From assembly GCF_021650975.2 (NCBI RefSeq), contig NZ_CP091285.1:4588001-4652000 (forward strand): a stretch of 64,000 nt of DNA, given 5' to 3'. This stretch comes from Flavobacterium jumunjinense (GTDB lineage Bacteria > Bacteroidota > Bacteroidia > Flavobacteriales > Flavobacteriaceae). The position numbers were made by a program, and so were the translations under genes. The notes below the pieces were generated by a model. The model searched no databases. It was not told where the DNA came from and saw nothing but the letters and a program-made list of their open reading frames with translations. Positions within the stretch are counted from its first letter, which is position 1, and each line of letters opens with the position of its first letter. Of the stretch, positions 20,750 through 29,080 are shown piece after piece.

Positions 20750-20986
20750 CCACTTTTTGCGAGTTTCCTAATCTTTTCTTAACTATTTTTTAATATAATT
20801 TCAGCTGTTCTGAAAATCAAATACTTACACAACAAACTTTTTTCTTCTTATCAAATACTAATCTTCTTTTATAGCAACGATAGAAGCTAGCTACCACGTA
20901 GCGCGAATAGCGGGACGAAAAGTGTTTCTAATCTTTTACTTCTGCTCCTTATATATATACTACATTTTTTTACTCCTTTATATAGA
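20750..20986. other. Gene-free region upstream of the rRNA promoters
   Basis: There is no convincing reading frame. It is AT-rich except for a GC-richer island at about 20875-20922 that contains the small inverted repeat GCTAC/GTAGC (20890-20902) and the string GCGCGAATAGCGGGACGAAA. The island looks like a remnant or an intergenic repeat, and I cannot assign it. Confidence 0.4.
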
Positions 20987-21829
20987 TTAATTTAAAGAAT
21001 ACTCATTAATAAAATCTATTATTTGATTATCTAGCTCTTTAGATTTTAGATTATGACCTAATCCTTCTGTCATTATTAAGGTATTATTTTTAATTAATTT
21101 GGATAATTGCTCTGTATAATTTGGATTAGTATCCTTATCGTATTTATCATGAATTAACAAAACAGGTATATCAATTTCTTTAGCAAACCTCTTAGCTGAA
21201 AAAAATGATGGTTGATTTCCTAATTTATTTTCAAACTGTTCTATTATTAAACGTATTGATTTCTTACTCAAAGACAACAACTCTTTGTAAAAAACAAAAA
21301 AATCATCTGCTTCTCCAGGCGCACCCATAACCACAGCTTTTTTTATACCAGAAGTTTTATTATCATAAAGCATATACTGAAGCGCAAAACCTCCCACAGA
21401 ATGAGCAATTGCATAATCTATTTTTTCAACATTTTTCAAGAATACCTCTAAACAGTTCTTGTAAATTAAAAGGTTCAACAACTTTCCTTCTGATAATCCG
21501 TGACCTGGAGCATCAAAAGCATAAACCGTAAAATCATCTTGGATTAGCTTCTCTATTATTTTCCTCCACCTGAATGTATTACTTGCCCACCCATGCATTA
21601 ATATTACTTTTTTCGAACCATTCCCCCATTTATATGCTTGCATTTTTTTTTCTTCAAAATTAAAATTAAACATTTCTGCTGTTTGAAGAAACGCCAAGTG
21701 ATGTGGTTGCACTTTTTTACTTAATGGATTGCAGAATAACTCATATCCTTTACGCTTTAGCAGCCCTGGATTTACATAGGCCAATGTATTTAGATAAAAC
21801 CCTGTTGATTTAATTATTATTTTCTTCAT
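20987..21829 (-). CDS. Alpha/beta hydrolase
   Basis: A 280-residue alpha/beta-hydrolase-fold protein. Seen: the oxyanion region VILMHGWASNTFRWRKII, the strand VYAFDAPGHGLSEG, the nucleophile elbow AIAHSVGGFALQY (GHSxGG-like, Ser of AHSVGG), and near the C-terminus a likely Asp in VLLIHDKYDKDTN and the catalytic His in TEGLGHNLKSKE. No signal peptide, so cytoplasmic. It follows a TetR-family gene by 50 bases on the same strand, with a TetR-type palindrome in the gap (21846-21861), so it is the likely regulated target. The start is preceded by AAAGGA. The substrate is unknown. Confidence 0.88.
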   Translation of the reverse strand: MKKIIIKSTGFYLNTLAYVNPGLLKRKGYELFCNPLSKKVQPHHLAFLQTAEMFNFNFEEKKMQAYKWGNGSKKVILMHGWASNTFRWRKIIEKLIQDDFTVYAFDAPGHGLSEGKLLNLLIYKNCLEVFLKNVEKIDYAIAHSVGGFALQYMLYDNKTSGIKKAVVMGAPGEADDFFVFYKELLSLSKKSIRLIIEQFENKLGNQPSFFSAKRFAKEIDIPVLLIHDKYDKDTNPNYTEQLSKLIKNNTLIMTEGLGHNLKSKELDNQIIDFINEYSLN

Positions 21830-21845
21830 TTCTTATCCTTTTAAT

Positions 21846-21861
21846 GATACCGATTGGTATC
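21846..21861. promoter_or_regulatory. TetR operator before the hydrolase gene
   Basis: GATACCGATTGGTATC: the half-sites GATACC and GGTATC are identical to those of the operator at 22479-22494 and only the central four bases differ. It is 17 bases upstream of the hydrolase start codon. Confidence 0.8.
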
Positions 21862-21879
21862 TTTTTATTTAAAAAAAAC

Positions 21880-22470
21880 CTACTTTCTATATGATTCTAT
21901 ATAATTTTTAAGATGTTTTGTTACCAGTCTTAAATCTGTATTTGTGTTACTTAGCTTACTCATCATTATCGCACCTTCTAAACTTGCAATAATTACCGTT
22001 GAAAATGCTTCAACATCTAAGTCTGATTTTAGTTGATTATACTTTATTCCATTTAACAATAACTTATTGATTGAAATTTTAATAGCATTTAAGAAAGTTT
22101 TTGCTTTAAATTTTAAAATCGTTTCTGTTTCATCAACTTCTATAGCTGCATTAAGCAAAGGACAACCTCCTTTAATTATTGGCTCATTTGTATAGGAACA
22201 GAAGAAATCAAAAAGCGCGTTCAATTTATCAAAAACATTATTCTCTTTTTTTATACTCTCACTCAATGTTTTTAAAACCAATTTTGACATATATTCCAAA
22301 GATTCAATTTCTAACGCTTCTTTATTTTCGAAATGTCTATAAATCGCTCCTTTTGTATAACCACTTGCTTCAGTTATCTCACTTAAAGACGTACTTTTAT
22401 AACCTTGCGTATTAAACAAGTTACTTGATTCTATTATAATTCGGCTTTTTGTAAAATCTGATTTTCTCAC
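21880..22470 (-). CDS. TetR/AcrR family transcriptional regulator
   Basis: A 196-residue repressor with an N-terminal TetR helix-turn-helix (about 9-55: IIIESSNLFNTQGYKSTSLS, then GYTKGAIYRHFENKEAL) and a C-terminal ligand-binding domain like that of the TetR_C type with GGCPLLNAAIEVDET. The start is GTG at 22468-22470, because an in-frame TAA stands directly before it and the HTH needs this N-terminus. Its promoter and operator lie at 22475-22504, placing the expected transcription start at or next to the start codon, so the mRNA is probably leaderless. It likely represses itself and the hydrolase downstream. Confidence 0.9.
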   Translation of the reverse strand: MRKSDFTKSRIIIESSNLFNTQGYKSTSLSEITEASGYTKGAIYRHFENKEALEIESLEYMSKLVLKTLSESIKKENNVFDKLNALFDFFCSYTNEPIIKGGCPLLNAAIEVDETETILKFKAKTFLNAIKISINKLLLNGIKYNQLKSDLDVEAFSTVIIASLEGAIMMSKLSNTNTDLRLVTKHLKNYIESYRK

Positions 22471-22474
22471 TTAA

Positions 22475-22504
22475 CAAAGATACCAATTGGTATCTAAAAA
22501 ACAA
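22475..22504 (-). promoter_or_regulatory. Promoter of the tetR gene
   Basis: On the minus strand TTG (22502-22504) is followed after exactly 19 bases by TATCTTTG (22475-22482). The start codon is only 4 bases beyond the -7 box. The operator palindrome overlaps the -7 box and fills much of the spacer. Confidence 0.85.
22478..22495. promoter_or_regulatory. TetR autoregulatory operator
   Basis: AGATACCAATTGGTATCT is a perfect 18-bp palindrome covering the first bases of the -7 box of the tetR promoter, so binding there would block RNA polymerase directly. The same half-sites recur at 21846-21861. Confidence 0.85.
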
Positions 22505-22534
22505 TTATTTAAACTGAAAAATTATTCTAAACAA

Positions 22535-22565
22535 AAAAAAACTCTGAGTTTCCTCAGAGTTTTTC
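22535..22565 (-). terminator. Terminator after the cysteine synthase-like gene
   Basis: The stem ACTCTGAG (22541-22548) and CTCAGAGT (22553-22560), with the loop TTTC, is flanked by A and T runs. It lies about 20 bases past the stop of the 22585-23625 gene and insulates tetR from it. Confidence 0.9.
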
Positions 22566-22584
22566 TTATTATATAAATCAAAAA

Positions 22585-23625
22585 TTATTTGATAATTTCT
22601 ATTTTTTGCGCTTCTTCATTGTTTACACTATCAAAGAAACCTTGATCTCTCATCCACTCATCACTAAAAACTTTACTCATATAACGAGAACCATGATCTG
22701 GAAAAATTACAACAACATTACTTTCTGCTGTAAATTCTCCTTCTTCGCCAAATTGTTTAATAGCTTGCATTGCAGCTCCAGATGTATAACCAACAAACAA
22801 CCCTTCTTTTCTTACTATTTCTCTAGCTGTATGAGCGCTATCTTCATCTGAAACCTTCATAAAAGTATCAATCATATCAAAATCTGTAGCTGTAGGAATT
22901 AAATTCTTCCCTAAACCTTCAATTCTATATGGATAAATTTCTTTACTATCAAATTCATTAGTCTCATGATATTTTTTCAAAACCGAACCAAAAGCATCTA
23001 CTCCAAGTATTTTAATATTCGGATTTTTCTCTTTTAAAAAACGAGCTGTACCCGAAATAGTCCCACCAGTTCCACTACAAGCAACTAAATGCGTAATTCT
23101 CCCTTTTGTTTGTTCCCAAATTTCTGGACCAGTTGTTTTATAATGAGCATCTATATTTAAATCATTGAAATATTGGTTTATATATATAGATCCTTTTGTC
23201 TCTTCATGCAAACGCTTAGCTACATTATAGTATGAACGCTCATCATCCGCAGACACATGTGCAGGACAAACATATACTTTTGCACCCATAGCACGCAACA
23301 TATCTATTTTATCTTTTGATGACTTAGAACTCACAGCTAGAATACAATCATACCCTTTAATAATACTAACCATAGCTAAACTAAAACCCGTATTACCAGA
23401 TGTTGTTTCTATTATAGTATCACCAGGACTTAGAATCCCTCTTCGCTCTGCCTCATTGATTATATATAGTGCAATTCTATCTTTTGTAGAGTGCCCTGGA
23501 TTAAAAGCTTCTACTTTAGCATAAAAATTACCTTCTATATTTTCGGTTACTCTATTTAATTTAATTAGAGGTGTATTACCAATTAATTCTAAAATATTAT
23601 TGTAGGCATTTATTTCTTCTTTCAT
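22585..23625 (-). CDS. PLP-dependent cysteine synthase / cystathionine beta-synthase family protein
   Basis: A 346-residue fold-type II PLP enzyme. The PLP lysine is Lys48 in NPGHSTKDR, followed by the substrate loop [12 protein letters not shown] and the phosphate-binding [11 protein letters not shown]. The family makes cysteine from O-acetylserine and sulfide, or cystathionine from serine and homocysteine; HSTKDR in place of GSVKDR means I cannot choose between them. There is no C-terminal CBS domain pair. A TAAATTTG box at 23680-23687 (minus) is a likely -7 element, leaving a leader of about 50 bases that contains a short TGGGG/CCCCA stem. The gene is followed by a strong terminator. Confidence 0.88.
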   Translation of the reverse strand: MKEEINAYNNILELIGNTPLIKLNRVTENIEGNFYAKVEAFNPGHSTKDRIALYIINEAERRGILSPGDTIIETTSGNTGFSLAMVSIIKGYDCILAVSSKSSKDKIDMLRAMGAKVYVCPAHVSADDERSYYNVAKRLHEETKGSIYINQYFNDLNIDAHYKTTGPEIWEQTKGRITHLVACSGTGGTISGTARFLKEKNPNIKILGVDAFGSVLKKYHETNEFDSKEIYPYRIEGLGKNLIPTATDFDMIDTFMKVSDEDSAHTAREIVRKEGLFVGYTSGAAMQAIKQFGEEGEFTAESNVVVIFPDHGSRYMSKVFSDEWMRDQGFFDSVNNEEAQKIEIIK

Positions 23626-23701
23626 AAAAACTATATTAGTGGGGAGTGATGTCTCTTTTTTTTAAGCCCCAAAACCTTGCAAATTTAACAAAAAAATTTA
23701 A

Positions 23702-25834
23702 CTACTGCTTAATTTTCTCTAAATCTAACAAAAAACTAAATTCTTTAGCCAGATCTTTCAGTGCTTCAAAACGTCCTGAAGCACCACCATGACCCGCATC
23801 CATATTAGTATGCATGAATAATAATTTATCATTATTTTTTAATGCTCTTATCTTAGCAACCCACTTTGCAGGCTCCCAATATTGTACTTGTGAGTCATGA
23901 AGACCAGTAGAAACATACATATTTGGATAAGATTGAACTTTTACATTATCATAAGGTGAATAAGATTTCATGTAATCATAGTATTCTTTTTCGTTCGGAT
24001 TACCCCATTCATCATATTCTCCTGTAGTTAACGGTATCGTATCGTCCAACATTGTTGTTACAACATCTACGAAAGGCACTTGTGCAATTACGCCATTATA
24101 CAATTCTGGAGCCATATTTACAATTGCGCCCATCAATAAACCACCAGCTGAACCACCTTCTGCGTATAAATGCTCTGGAGATGTGTATTTTTGTGCAATT
24201 ACATACTTTGAGCAATCAATAAAGTCTGTAAAAGTATTTTTCTTTTTTAACAACTTACCATCTTCATACCATTGTCTTCCTAAGTCTTCTCCTCCTCTAA
24301 TATGCGCAATTGCATAAACAAATCCTCTATCTAAAAGACTTAAACGGGTAGTTGAAAAATAAGGATCCATTGAAGCACCATATGATCCATAAGCATATAA
24401 TAAAAATGGATTTGAACCATCTTTCTTTAATCCTTTTCTATAAACCATAGAAATTGGCACTTTTGTTCCATCTGTTGCAGTTGCCCAAATTCTTTCTTCA
24501 ACGTAATTATTCTTATCAAACTTACCTCCTAAAACTTCCTGTTGCTTTAAAACAACTTTTGCTTTAGTTTTCATATTAAAATCAATAACCGAAGATGGTG
24601 TTATTAATGATTGATAAGCATAACGCAATATTTCAGTATCAAAATCTGGATTGGTAGTTGTATAAGCTGTATATGTCTCACTTTCAAAAGGTAAATAATA
24701 AGCTCCTTCACCGCTCCAAGGCCTAATTTGAATTTTATTTAATCCATTTGAACGTTCTTCAACTACTAAAAAATCTTTAAATATATCTACACCTTCCAAC
24801 AAGACATCATCTCTATGAGGAATAACTTCTATCCAATTTTCTTTAGATGTAGCTTTCTCATTTGTTTTCATTAATTTAAAGTTAGTCGCTTTATCCTTAT
24901 TTGTCACTATATAAAAATTATCTCCAAAATGAGAAATACTATACTCTAAACCTCTAGTTCTTTTTTGAAACAGTCTAAATTCTCCATTAGGATTATTTGC
25001 TTCTAAAAATTGATATTCTGTTGTTAGTGTACTTGAAGAACCAATTACAATATATTTTTTTGATTTATCTTTATAAACAAAAGTAGCGAATGTATCATCT
25101 TTTTCATGATAAACTAATTCATCTTTCTTAACATCTGATTTCAGAACATGCTTATAAATCATGTCTGAACGTAATGTTTTTGGATCTTTTTTAGTATAGA
25201 ATACTGTTTTATTATCACTAGCCCATGTTGTACCACCGGTAGTGTTTTCAATTTCTTCAGGCAAAATATCACCTGTGATTAAATTTTTAACTCTAATTGT
25301 ATATTGCCTTCTTGAAACTAAATCTACTCCAAAAGTCGCCCATTGATTATCTTCACTAACACTTAGTCCATTTAAACTAAAATAAGCTTGCCCTTTCGCT
25401 AATTCGTTACAATCGAACATAATTTCTTCTTTCGCTTCTAGACTTCCTTTTTTACGAGAGTATATTGGATAATCTTTTCCTGTTTCAAAACGAGTTATAT
25501 AATAATAACCATTATAAAAATAAGGAACTGAAGTATCATCTTCTTTAATTCGGGCTTTCATTTCTTTAAACAAATCACCCTGCAATTCTTTTGTATGCGC
25601 AGTCATTTTTTCATAATAATCATTCTCTTTATTCAAATAATCTATTACTTCTTTATTTTCTCTGTCATTTAACCAAAAGTAATTGTCTGTACGAATATCT
25701 CCGTGTTTTTCTAAATTATGAGGAACTATCTTAGCAATAGGTGGTTGAACATCTGATTTCATTTCTTCTTTTTTATCTTTACATGAAGTGACAAATGTAA
25801 GAGAAATGAAAACAAAGTATGGAATTTTTTTCAT
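23702..25834 (-). CDS. S9 family peptidase (prolyl oligopeptidase / oligopeptidase B-like lipoprotein)
   Basis: From the ATG at 25834 this is a 710-residue lipoprotein (MKKIPYFVFISLTFVTSC signal); the frame also allows a start at 25846. The N-terminal beta-propeller (about 60-430) includes TDNYFWLNDRENKEVIDYL and TTGGTTWASDNKTVFYTKKD. The C-terminal serine peptidase domain has the nucleophile in EGGSAGGLLMG (near residue 560), TGLHDSQVQYWEPAKW (Asp region) and MDAGHGGASGR (catalytic His). It resembles PtrB, which cleaves after basic residues in short peptides, but here it is anchored outside the cytoplasm. It diverges from the ybaB gene at 25900. Confidence 0.93.
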   Translation of the reverse strand: MKKIPYFVFISLTFVTSCKDKKEEMKSDVQPPIAKIVPHNLEKHGDIRTDNYFWLNDRENKEVIDYLNKENDYYEKMTAHTKELQGDLFKEMKARIKEDDTSVPYFYNGYYYITRFETGKDYPIYSRKKGSLEAKEEIMFDCNELAKGQAYFSLNGLSVSEDNQWATFGVDLVSRRQYTIRVKNLITGDILPEEIENTTGGTTWASDNKTVFYTKKDPKTLRSDMIYKHVLKSDVKKDELVYHEKDDTFATFVYKDKSKKYIVIGSSSTLTTEYQFLEANNPNGEFRLFQKRTRGLEYSISHFGDNFYIVTNKDKATNFKLMKTNEKATSKENWIEVIPHRDDVLLEGVDIFKDFLVVEERSNGLNKIQIRPWSGEGAYYLPFESETYTAYTTTNPDFDTEILRYAYQSLITPSSVIDFNMKTKAKVVLKQQEVLGGKFDKNNYVEERIWATATDGTKVPISMVYRKGLKKDGSNPFLLYAYGSYGASMDPYFSTTRLSLLDRGFVYAIAHIRGGEDLGRQWYEDGKLLKKKNTFTDFIDCSKYVIAQKYTSPEHLYAEGGSAGGLLMGAIVNMAPELYNGVIAQVPFVDVVTTMLDDTIPLTTGEYDEWGNPNEKEYYDYMKSYSPYDNVKVQSYPNMYVSTGLHDSQVQYWEPAKWVAKIRALKNNDKLLFMHTNMDAGHGGASGRFEALKDLAKEFSFLLDLEKIKQ

Positions 25835-25899
25835 GAAATTATACATTTAAAGTTAACAGCTAATTTACTATTTTTGCAACAATAAAAAAATTAAAATCT

Positions 25900-26223
25900 A
25901 TGTTTGGAGATATAATGGGTATGATGGGTAAAATAAAAGAAACCCAAGAAAAAGTAGAAGCAACTAAGAAAAGACTTGATACTGTTCTTATAGATGAGAA
26001 AAGCAGTGATGGTTTATTAGAAGTTACTTTAACAGCGAATCGAAAAATTAAATCTATAACTGTGAGTGATGATCTACTACAAGACAAGGAAATGCTTGAA
26101 GATTATTTAGTAACTATTTTAAACAAGGCAATAGAAAAAGCAACAAACGTAAATGATGCTGAATTAGGTGCCGTTGCAAAAGAAGGCATGCCAAACATTC
26201 CTGGAATGGATATGTTTAAATAA
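25900..26223 (+). CDS. YbaB/EbfC family nucleoid-associated protein
   Basis: A 107-residue protein of the YbaB/EbfC family, small dimeric DNA-binding proteins. Opening [20 protein letters not shown], then [20 protein letters not shown] and [20 protein letters not shown] are family hallmarks. The -7 box TATTTTTG at 25869-25876 lies 23 bases upstream, with only a weak TTA at the -33 position. A terminator follows at 26229-26268. In many bacteria ybaB is next to recR or dnaX, but here it stands alone between a peptidase and the tcdA-like gene. Confidence 0.93.
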   Translation: MFGDIMGMMGKIKETQEKVEATKKRLDTVLIDEKSSDGLLEVTLTANRKIKSITVSDDLLQDKEMLEDYLVTILNKAIEKATNVNDAELGAVAKEGMPNIPGMDMFK

Positions 26224-26228
26224 TTTAA

Positions 26229-26268
26229 AAAAGGATAGCATTATCATTTTGCTATCCTTTTTTTTATT
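26229..26268 (+). terminator. Terminator after ybaB
   Basis: The stem AAAGGATAGCA / TGCTATCCTTT (26230-26240 and 26250-26260) is followed by a run of eight more T residues. The run reaches the stop of the convergent tcdA-like gene, so it may serve both directions. Confidence 0.88.
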
Positions 26269-26980
26269 TCTTAACTAAGTACTTTACTACCGCTTCTGCT
26301 GCATGCAGACCAAACAAGGCTGGCATCCAACTATTTGTTCCATAAAATGATTTTTTATAGTTTTTACCATCAGTAAGTTTTAAACTTTCAGGATCAGGAA
26401 TTTCAATAGAGTATACCGCTTTCACTCCTTTATTTATTCCTTCTGACTTCAAACGCTTGCGTATATTTTTAGCAAGCGGACAATATTCTGTTTTACTTAT
26501 ATCTCGAACACGTACTTTACTAGATTCGCATTTTCCACCTGCCCCCATATTACTTATTACTTTAACTTTTTTTCGCTTTGCAGCAAGTATAAGGTTTAAT
26601 TTTGGTGTAACACTATCAATACAATCTAACACATAGTCAAATTCTGAAGTAACAATTTCAAATGCTCTTTCGGGAGACAAAAATTCTTCTATTCTTGTCA
26701 ATTTTAATTCTGGATTAATATCTAACAATCGATCACCAACAATTTTAACTTTCGGCTGATCTATTGTAGAGTGTAATGCTGGTAATTGTCTATTGATATT
26801 TGTTATATCTACTATATCACCATCTACAATTGTCATACTACCAATTCCTGCTCTTACTAAAAATTCAGCAGCAAAACTACCTACTCCACCTAGACCAACA
26901 ACCAACACATTTGCATTGGCCAACTTATTCATTCCTTCTTCTTTAAATAATAATTCTGCTCTTTCTTGCCACTTTGCCAT
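26264..26980 (-). CDS. tcdA: tRNA threonylcarbamoyladenosine dehydratase-like ThiF/E1 family protein
   Basis: A 238-residue E1-like (ThiF/MoeB fold) protein. The nucleotide-binding loop is VLVVGLGGVGSFAAEFLVRA, followed by IVDGDIVDITNINRQLPAL with the conserved Arg-Gln, and DYVLDCIDSVTPKLNLI. Its length and SNMGAGGKCESSKVRVRDIS fit TcdA (CsdL), which cyclises t6A at position 37 of ANN-decoding tRNAs using ATP. It is followed by tatD, which starts 17 bases upstream on the same strand. Other ThiF-family roles are less likely because no ubiquitin-like partner is nearby. Confidence 0.87.
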   Translation of the reverse strand: MAKWQERAELLFKEEGMNKLANANVLVVGLGGVGSFAAEFLVRAGIGSMTIVDGDIVDITNINRQLPALHSTIDQPKVKIVGDRLLDINPELKLTRIEEFLSPERAFEIVTSEFDYVLDCIDSVTPKLNLILAAKRKKVKVISNMGAGGKCESSKVRVRDISKTEYCPLAKNIRKRLKSEGINKGVKAVYSIEIPDPESLKLTDGKNYKKSFYGTNSWMPALFGLHAAEAVVKYLVKK

Positions 26981-26997
26981 TCTATTTTACTTAAAAT

Positions 26998-27645
26998 TTA
27001 TTGTTTAAATACTGAGCTAAAGTTATTAGCTACATTTTTTTTTAATTCCTCTATATGTATATTCTTTATAATACTCGCTCTCTCATAAACTTCGATTATA
27101 CCTTCTTCAATTGTGTCTGTTTCTAAGAAAAACCTATCATTAGGAATATTTTTAAAAACTAACGCCAATTCGGGGTTACGCAACAAATATTTACCAAATG
27201 ACAGATAAAACCCGTTATCTAAAAGTGATTTTGCAACTTGACTGTTTTTAGAAAAGCCATGAATTATCATTGGATTTTTAATCTGCATTTCTTTTTTTAT
27301 CGCAATCATTTCTTGAAAAGCTGACACACAATGTATTATTACTGGCTTAGACGTTTTTTTTACCAATTCGATTTGCGATTTAAAAACTTGCACTTGCTTA
27401 TCCAATGGTATTTCTATTCGTTTATCCAATCCACATTCACCTAGAGCCAAGCATTCAGTTAAATTCAATTTCACTTCAATACATTTTAAATCAGAAATTA
27501 ACCTATCTTCATCGATATACCACGGATGAACACCAATAGAATATTTAGCTATTTCATCATCAAATTCCCAAGGATATTGATTCACTACTTCTAAAACCAA
27601 ATCATCATTAGAATCTGAATGTGTATGTAAGTTAATAAAGCGCAT
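26998..27645 (-). CDS. TatD family hydrolase
   Basis: A 215-residue metal-dependent hydrolase of the TatD family (TIM barrel, 3'-5' DNase or DNA/RNA quality-control nuclease). Metal ligands can be followed: the first-strand NLHTHSD, the Glu in LALGECGLDKR, His in VIIHCVSAFQE and MIIHGFSKN, and the Asp in FFLETDTIEEG. It is somewhat shorter than the roughly 255 residues usual for TatD. The start codon overlaps the stop of the DUF1684 gene upstream by one base, and tcdA follows at 17 bases, so the three genes form one transcript. Confidence 0.9.
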   Translation of the reverse strand: MRFINLHTHSDSNDDLVLEVVNQYPWEFDDEIAKYSIGVHPWYIDEDRLISDLKCIEVKLNLTECLALGECGLDKRIEIPLDKQVQVFKSQIELVKKTSKPVIIHCVSAFQEMIAIKKEMQIKNPMIIHGFSKNSQVAKSLLDNGFYLSFGKYLLRNPELALVFKNIPNDRFFLETDTIEEGIIEVYERASIIKNIHIEELKKNVANNFSSVFKQ

Positions 27646-28238
27646 TAATCATGAAATTTTTTAACACCAGCTTCTATTGCAATATTCAAATCGTTTTCCA
27701 AAGGAACAATTGGACAAGAATATTTATAATTATAAGCACAGTAAGGATTATAGGCTTTATTAAAATTAATAATTACCTTATCTGAATCAGGAATACGCAT
27801 ATCTATATAACGACCACCAATATAACTATCTTTTCCACTTGTTAAATCTGAAAAAGGAAGAAACAGATAATCCTTAAAGCCAGGTCGTCTTGATAGTTCT
27901 ATATTTTGATACACATTTAAAACAAATTTATCACCTTCTATTTCAAAATGAAACTCACCATATTTCTTATACATTGGCGTTCTATCTGTTGATGTTTTCA
28001 TTTTAAATGCTTTTTGCTTTTTAGCTAAAACAAATTTAGCTTCTACAATGAACTTTTTGTTAATTGGATAAAAATCTAAGGTTTCGAAAAGAATCCTATC
28101 TTCATTTGTTAATGGACTTTTCAATGAATCCGAAAACTCTTCATTCATTTGCCTCTGAAACTCATAGACATCATTCACATCATTATTCTGAGCAAAAGAA
28201 GATTTCAAAAACAATAATGCAATGATATATTTACACAT
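27645..28238 (-). CDS. DUF1684 domain-containing secreted protein
   Basis: A 197-residue protein with a short signal peptide (YIIALLFLKSSFA, then QNN) that belongs to the DUF1684 family. Typical segments are YEFQRQMNEEFSDSLKSPLT, RTPMYKKYGEFHFEI, GGRYIDMRIP and the near-C-terminal KAYNPYCAYNYKYSCPIVP, where Asn, Pro, Tyr and two Cys are conserved. The family's function is not established; the conserved NPYCAY...CP pattern suggests a metal- or ligand-binding site. It is the first gene of the DUF1684-tatD-tcdA transcript and is preceded by a terminator. Confidence 0.82.
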   Translation of the reverse strand: MCKYIIALLFLKSSFAQNNDVNDVYEFQRQMNEEFSDSLKSPLTNEDRILFETLDFYPINKKFIVEAKFVLAKKQKAFKMKTSTDRTPMYKKYGEFHFEIEGDKFVLNVYQNIELSRRPGFKDYLFLPFSDLTSGKDSYIGGRYIDMRIPDSDKVIINFNKAYNPYCAYNYKYSCPIVPLENDLNIAIEAGVKKFHD

Positions 28239-28314
28239 AACTCTTTTTTTTACAAAAATATATATTTTCTAATTGTTGACTACAAAAAAAGGAGTACTTT
28301 CTAAGAATAAGTAT

Positions 28315-28343
28315 AAAAAAAAGAACACTTACCAAAGTGTTCT
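28315..28343 (-). terminator. Terminator after the NlpC/P60-like gene
   Basis: The stem AGAACACTT (28322-28330) and AAGTGTTCT (28335-28343) with the loop ACCA is followed on the minus strand by a T run. It lies 26 bases past the stop of the 28369-29061 gene. Confidence 0.88.
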
Positions 28344-28368
28344 CTATATATTTAATTGTGAAAACAAC

Positions 28369-29061
28369 TTATTTATAAGATGTTACTACTTTTACCTCTT
28401 TATTATTAATCCAACTTGACATTAACTCTTTATTCGATGATATTGGCACTAAATAAAAATTACTAAACATTTGCAATACTTGAGATTCTTCTATTAGCTC
28501 TTTTTCAACAAAACCAGAAAAGTAATTTGAATGAATTATATAAATTTTATTTGCATTTCGGTAAATAAAACCCACATGATTTCTATTAATTCCTATAAAA
28601 TAAACCCCATCACTTATAGCTTCATAAAACTCATCTTTAACATCAAAAAAACTAGCTCCTTTAATATTTATTACCTCATTTGAGAGTGACAAACTATACG
28701 CTTCATTAATAGGTAGCTGTTGTGCTAACATATATCGATTAACATTAATTCCAATATGTTTTAAAGTAGTTGAAACGAAATAACCACATGCAATTTCTCC
28801 TTGATTTGGCACATTCGAATATCCTTCAAAAGACCATTTAGTACCATACCAAAAGGGAAATATTTTGTTAACTAAATTATTTTCAAAAGCAATCGAAATT
28901 GCAGCAAAATCTGCTTTATCCGTTAATAGTTTAAGTTTTTCATTCCTTATTGCTGTTTTCACTTCATTATAATTCTCTAACAAAAAGCAATTATCGTTTT
29001 TTCCATTCGAATTAAGAGAAATCCAACTCATAAAAAAGAAGAACAAACTGAAAAACTTCAT
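28369..29061 (-). CDS. Secreted NlpC/P60-like cysteine hydrolase (putative)
   Basis: A 230-residue exported protein (signal MKFFSLFFFFMSWISLNSNG). I do not recognise a named family, but the arrangement fits the papain-like NlpC/P60 fold: Cys92 at the start of a helix in GEIACGYFVSTTLKHIG, His162 in INRNHVGFIYR, and His177 in IYIIHSNYFSG. This gives a Cys-His-polar triad with the usual spacing. Members cleave cell-wall peptides or act as amidases, so a peptidoglycan or amide substrate is plausible. It follows ftsY after 19 bases and is followed by a terminator. Confidence 0.6.
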   Translation of the reverse strand: MKFFSLFFFFMSWISLNSNGKNDNCFLLENYNEVKTAIRNEKLKLLTDKADFAAISIAFENNLVNKIFPFWYGTKWSFEGYSNVPNQGEIACGYFVSTTLKHIGINVNRYMLAQQLPINEAYSLSLSNEVINIKGASFFDVKDEFYEAISDGVYFIGINRNHVGFIYRNANKIYIIHSNYFSGFVEKELIEESQVLQMFSNFYLVPISSNKELMSSWINNKEVKVVTSYK

Positions 29062-29080
29062 CTCAAATTTACATTACTAA

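Noticed and set aside
23626..23687. Possible riboswitch before the cysteine synthase-like gene
   Set aside because: The leader is only about 50 bases with a single short TGGGG/CCCCA stem; it matches no S-box or other known pattern I can recognise.
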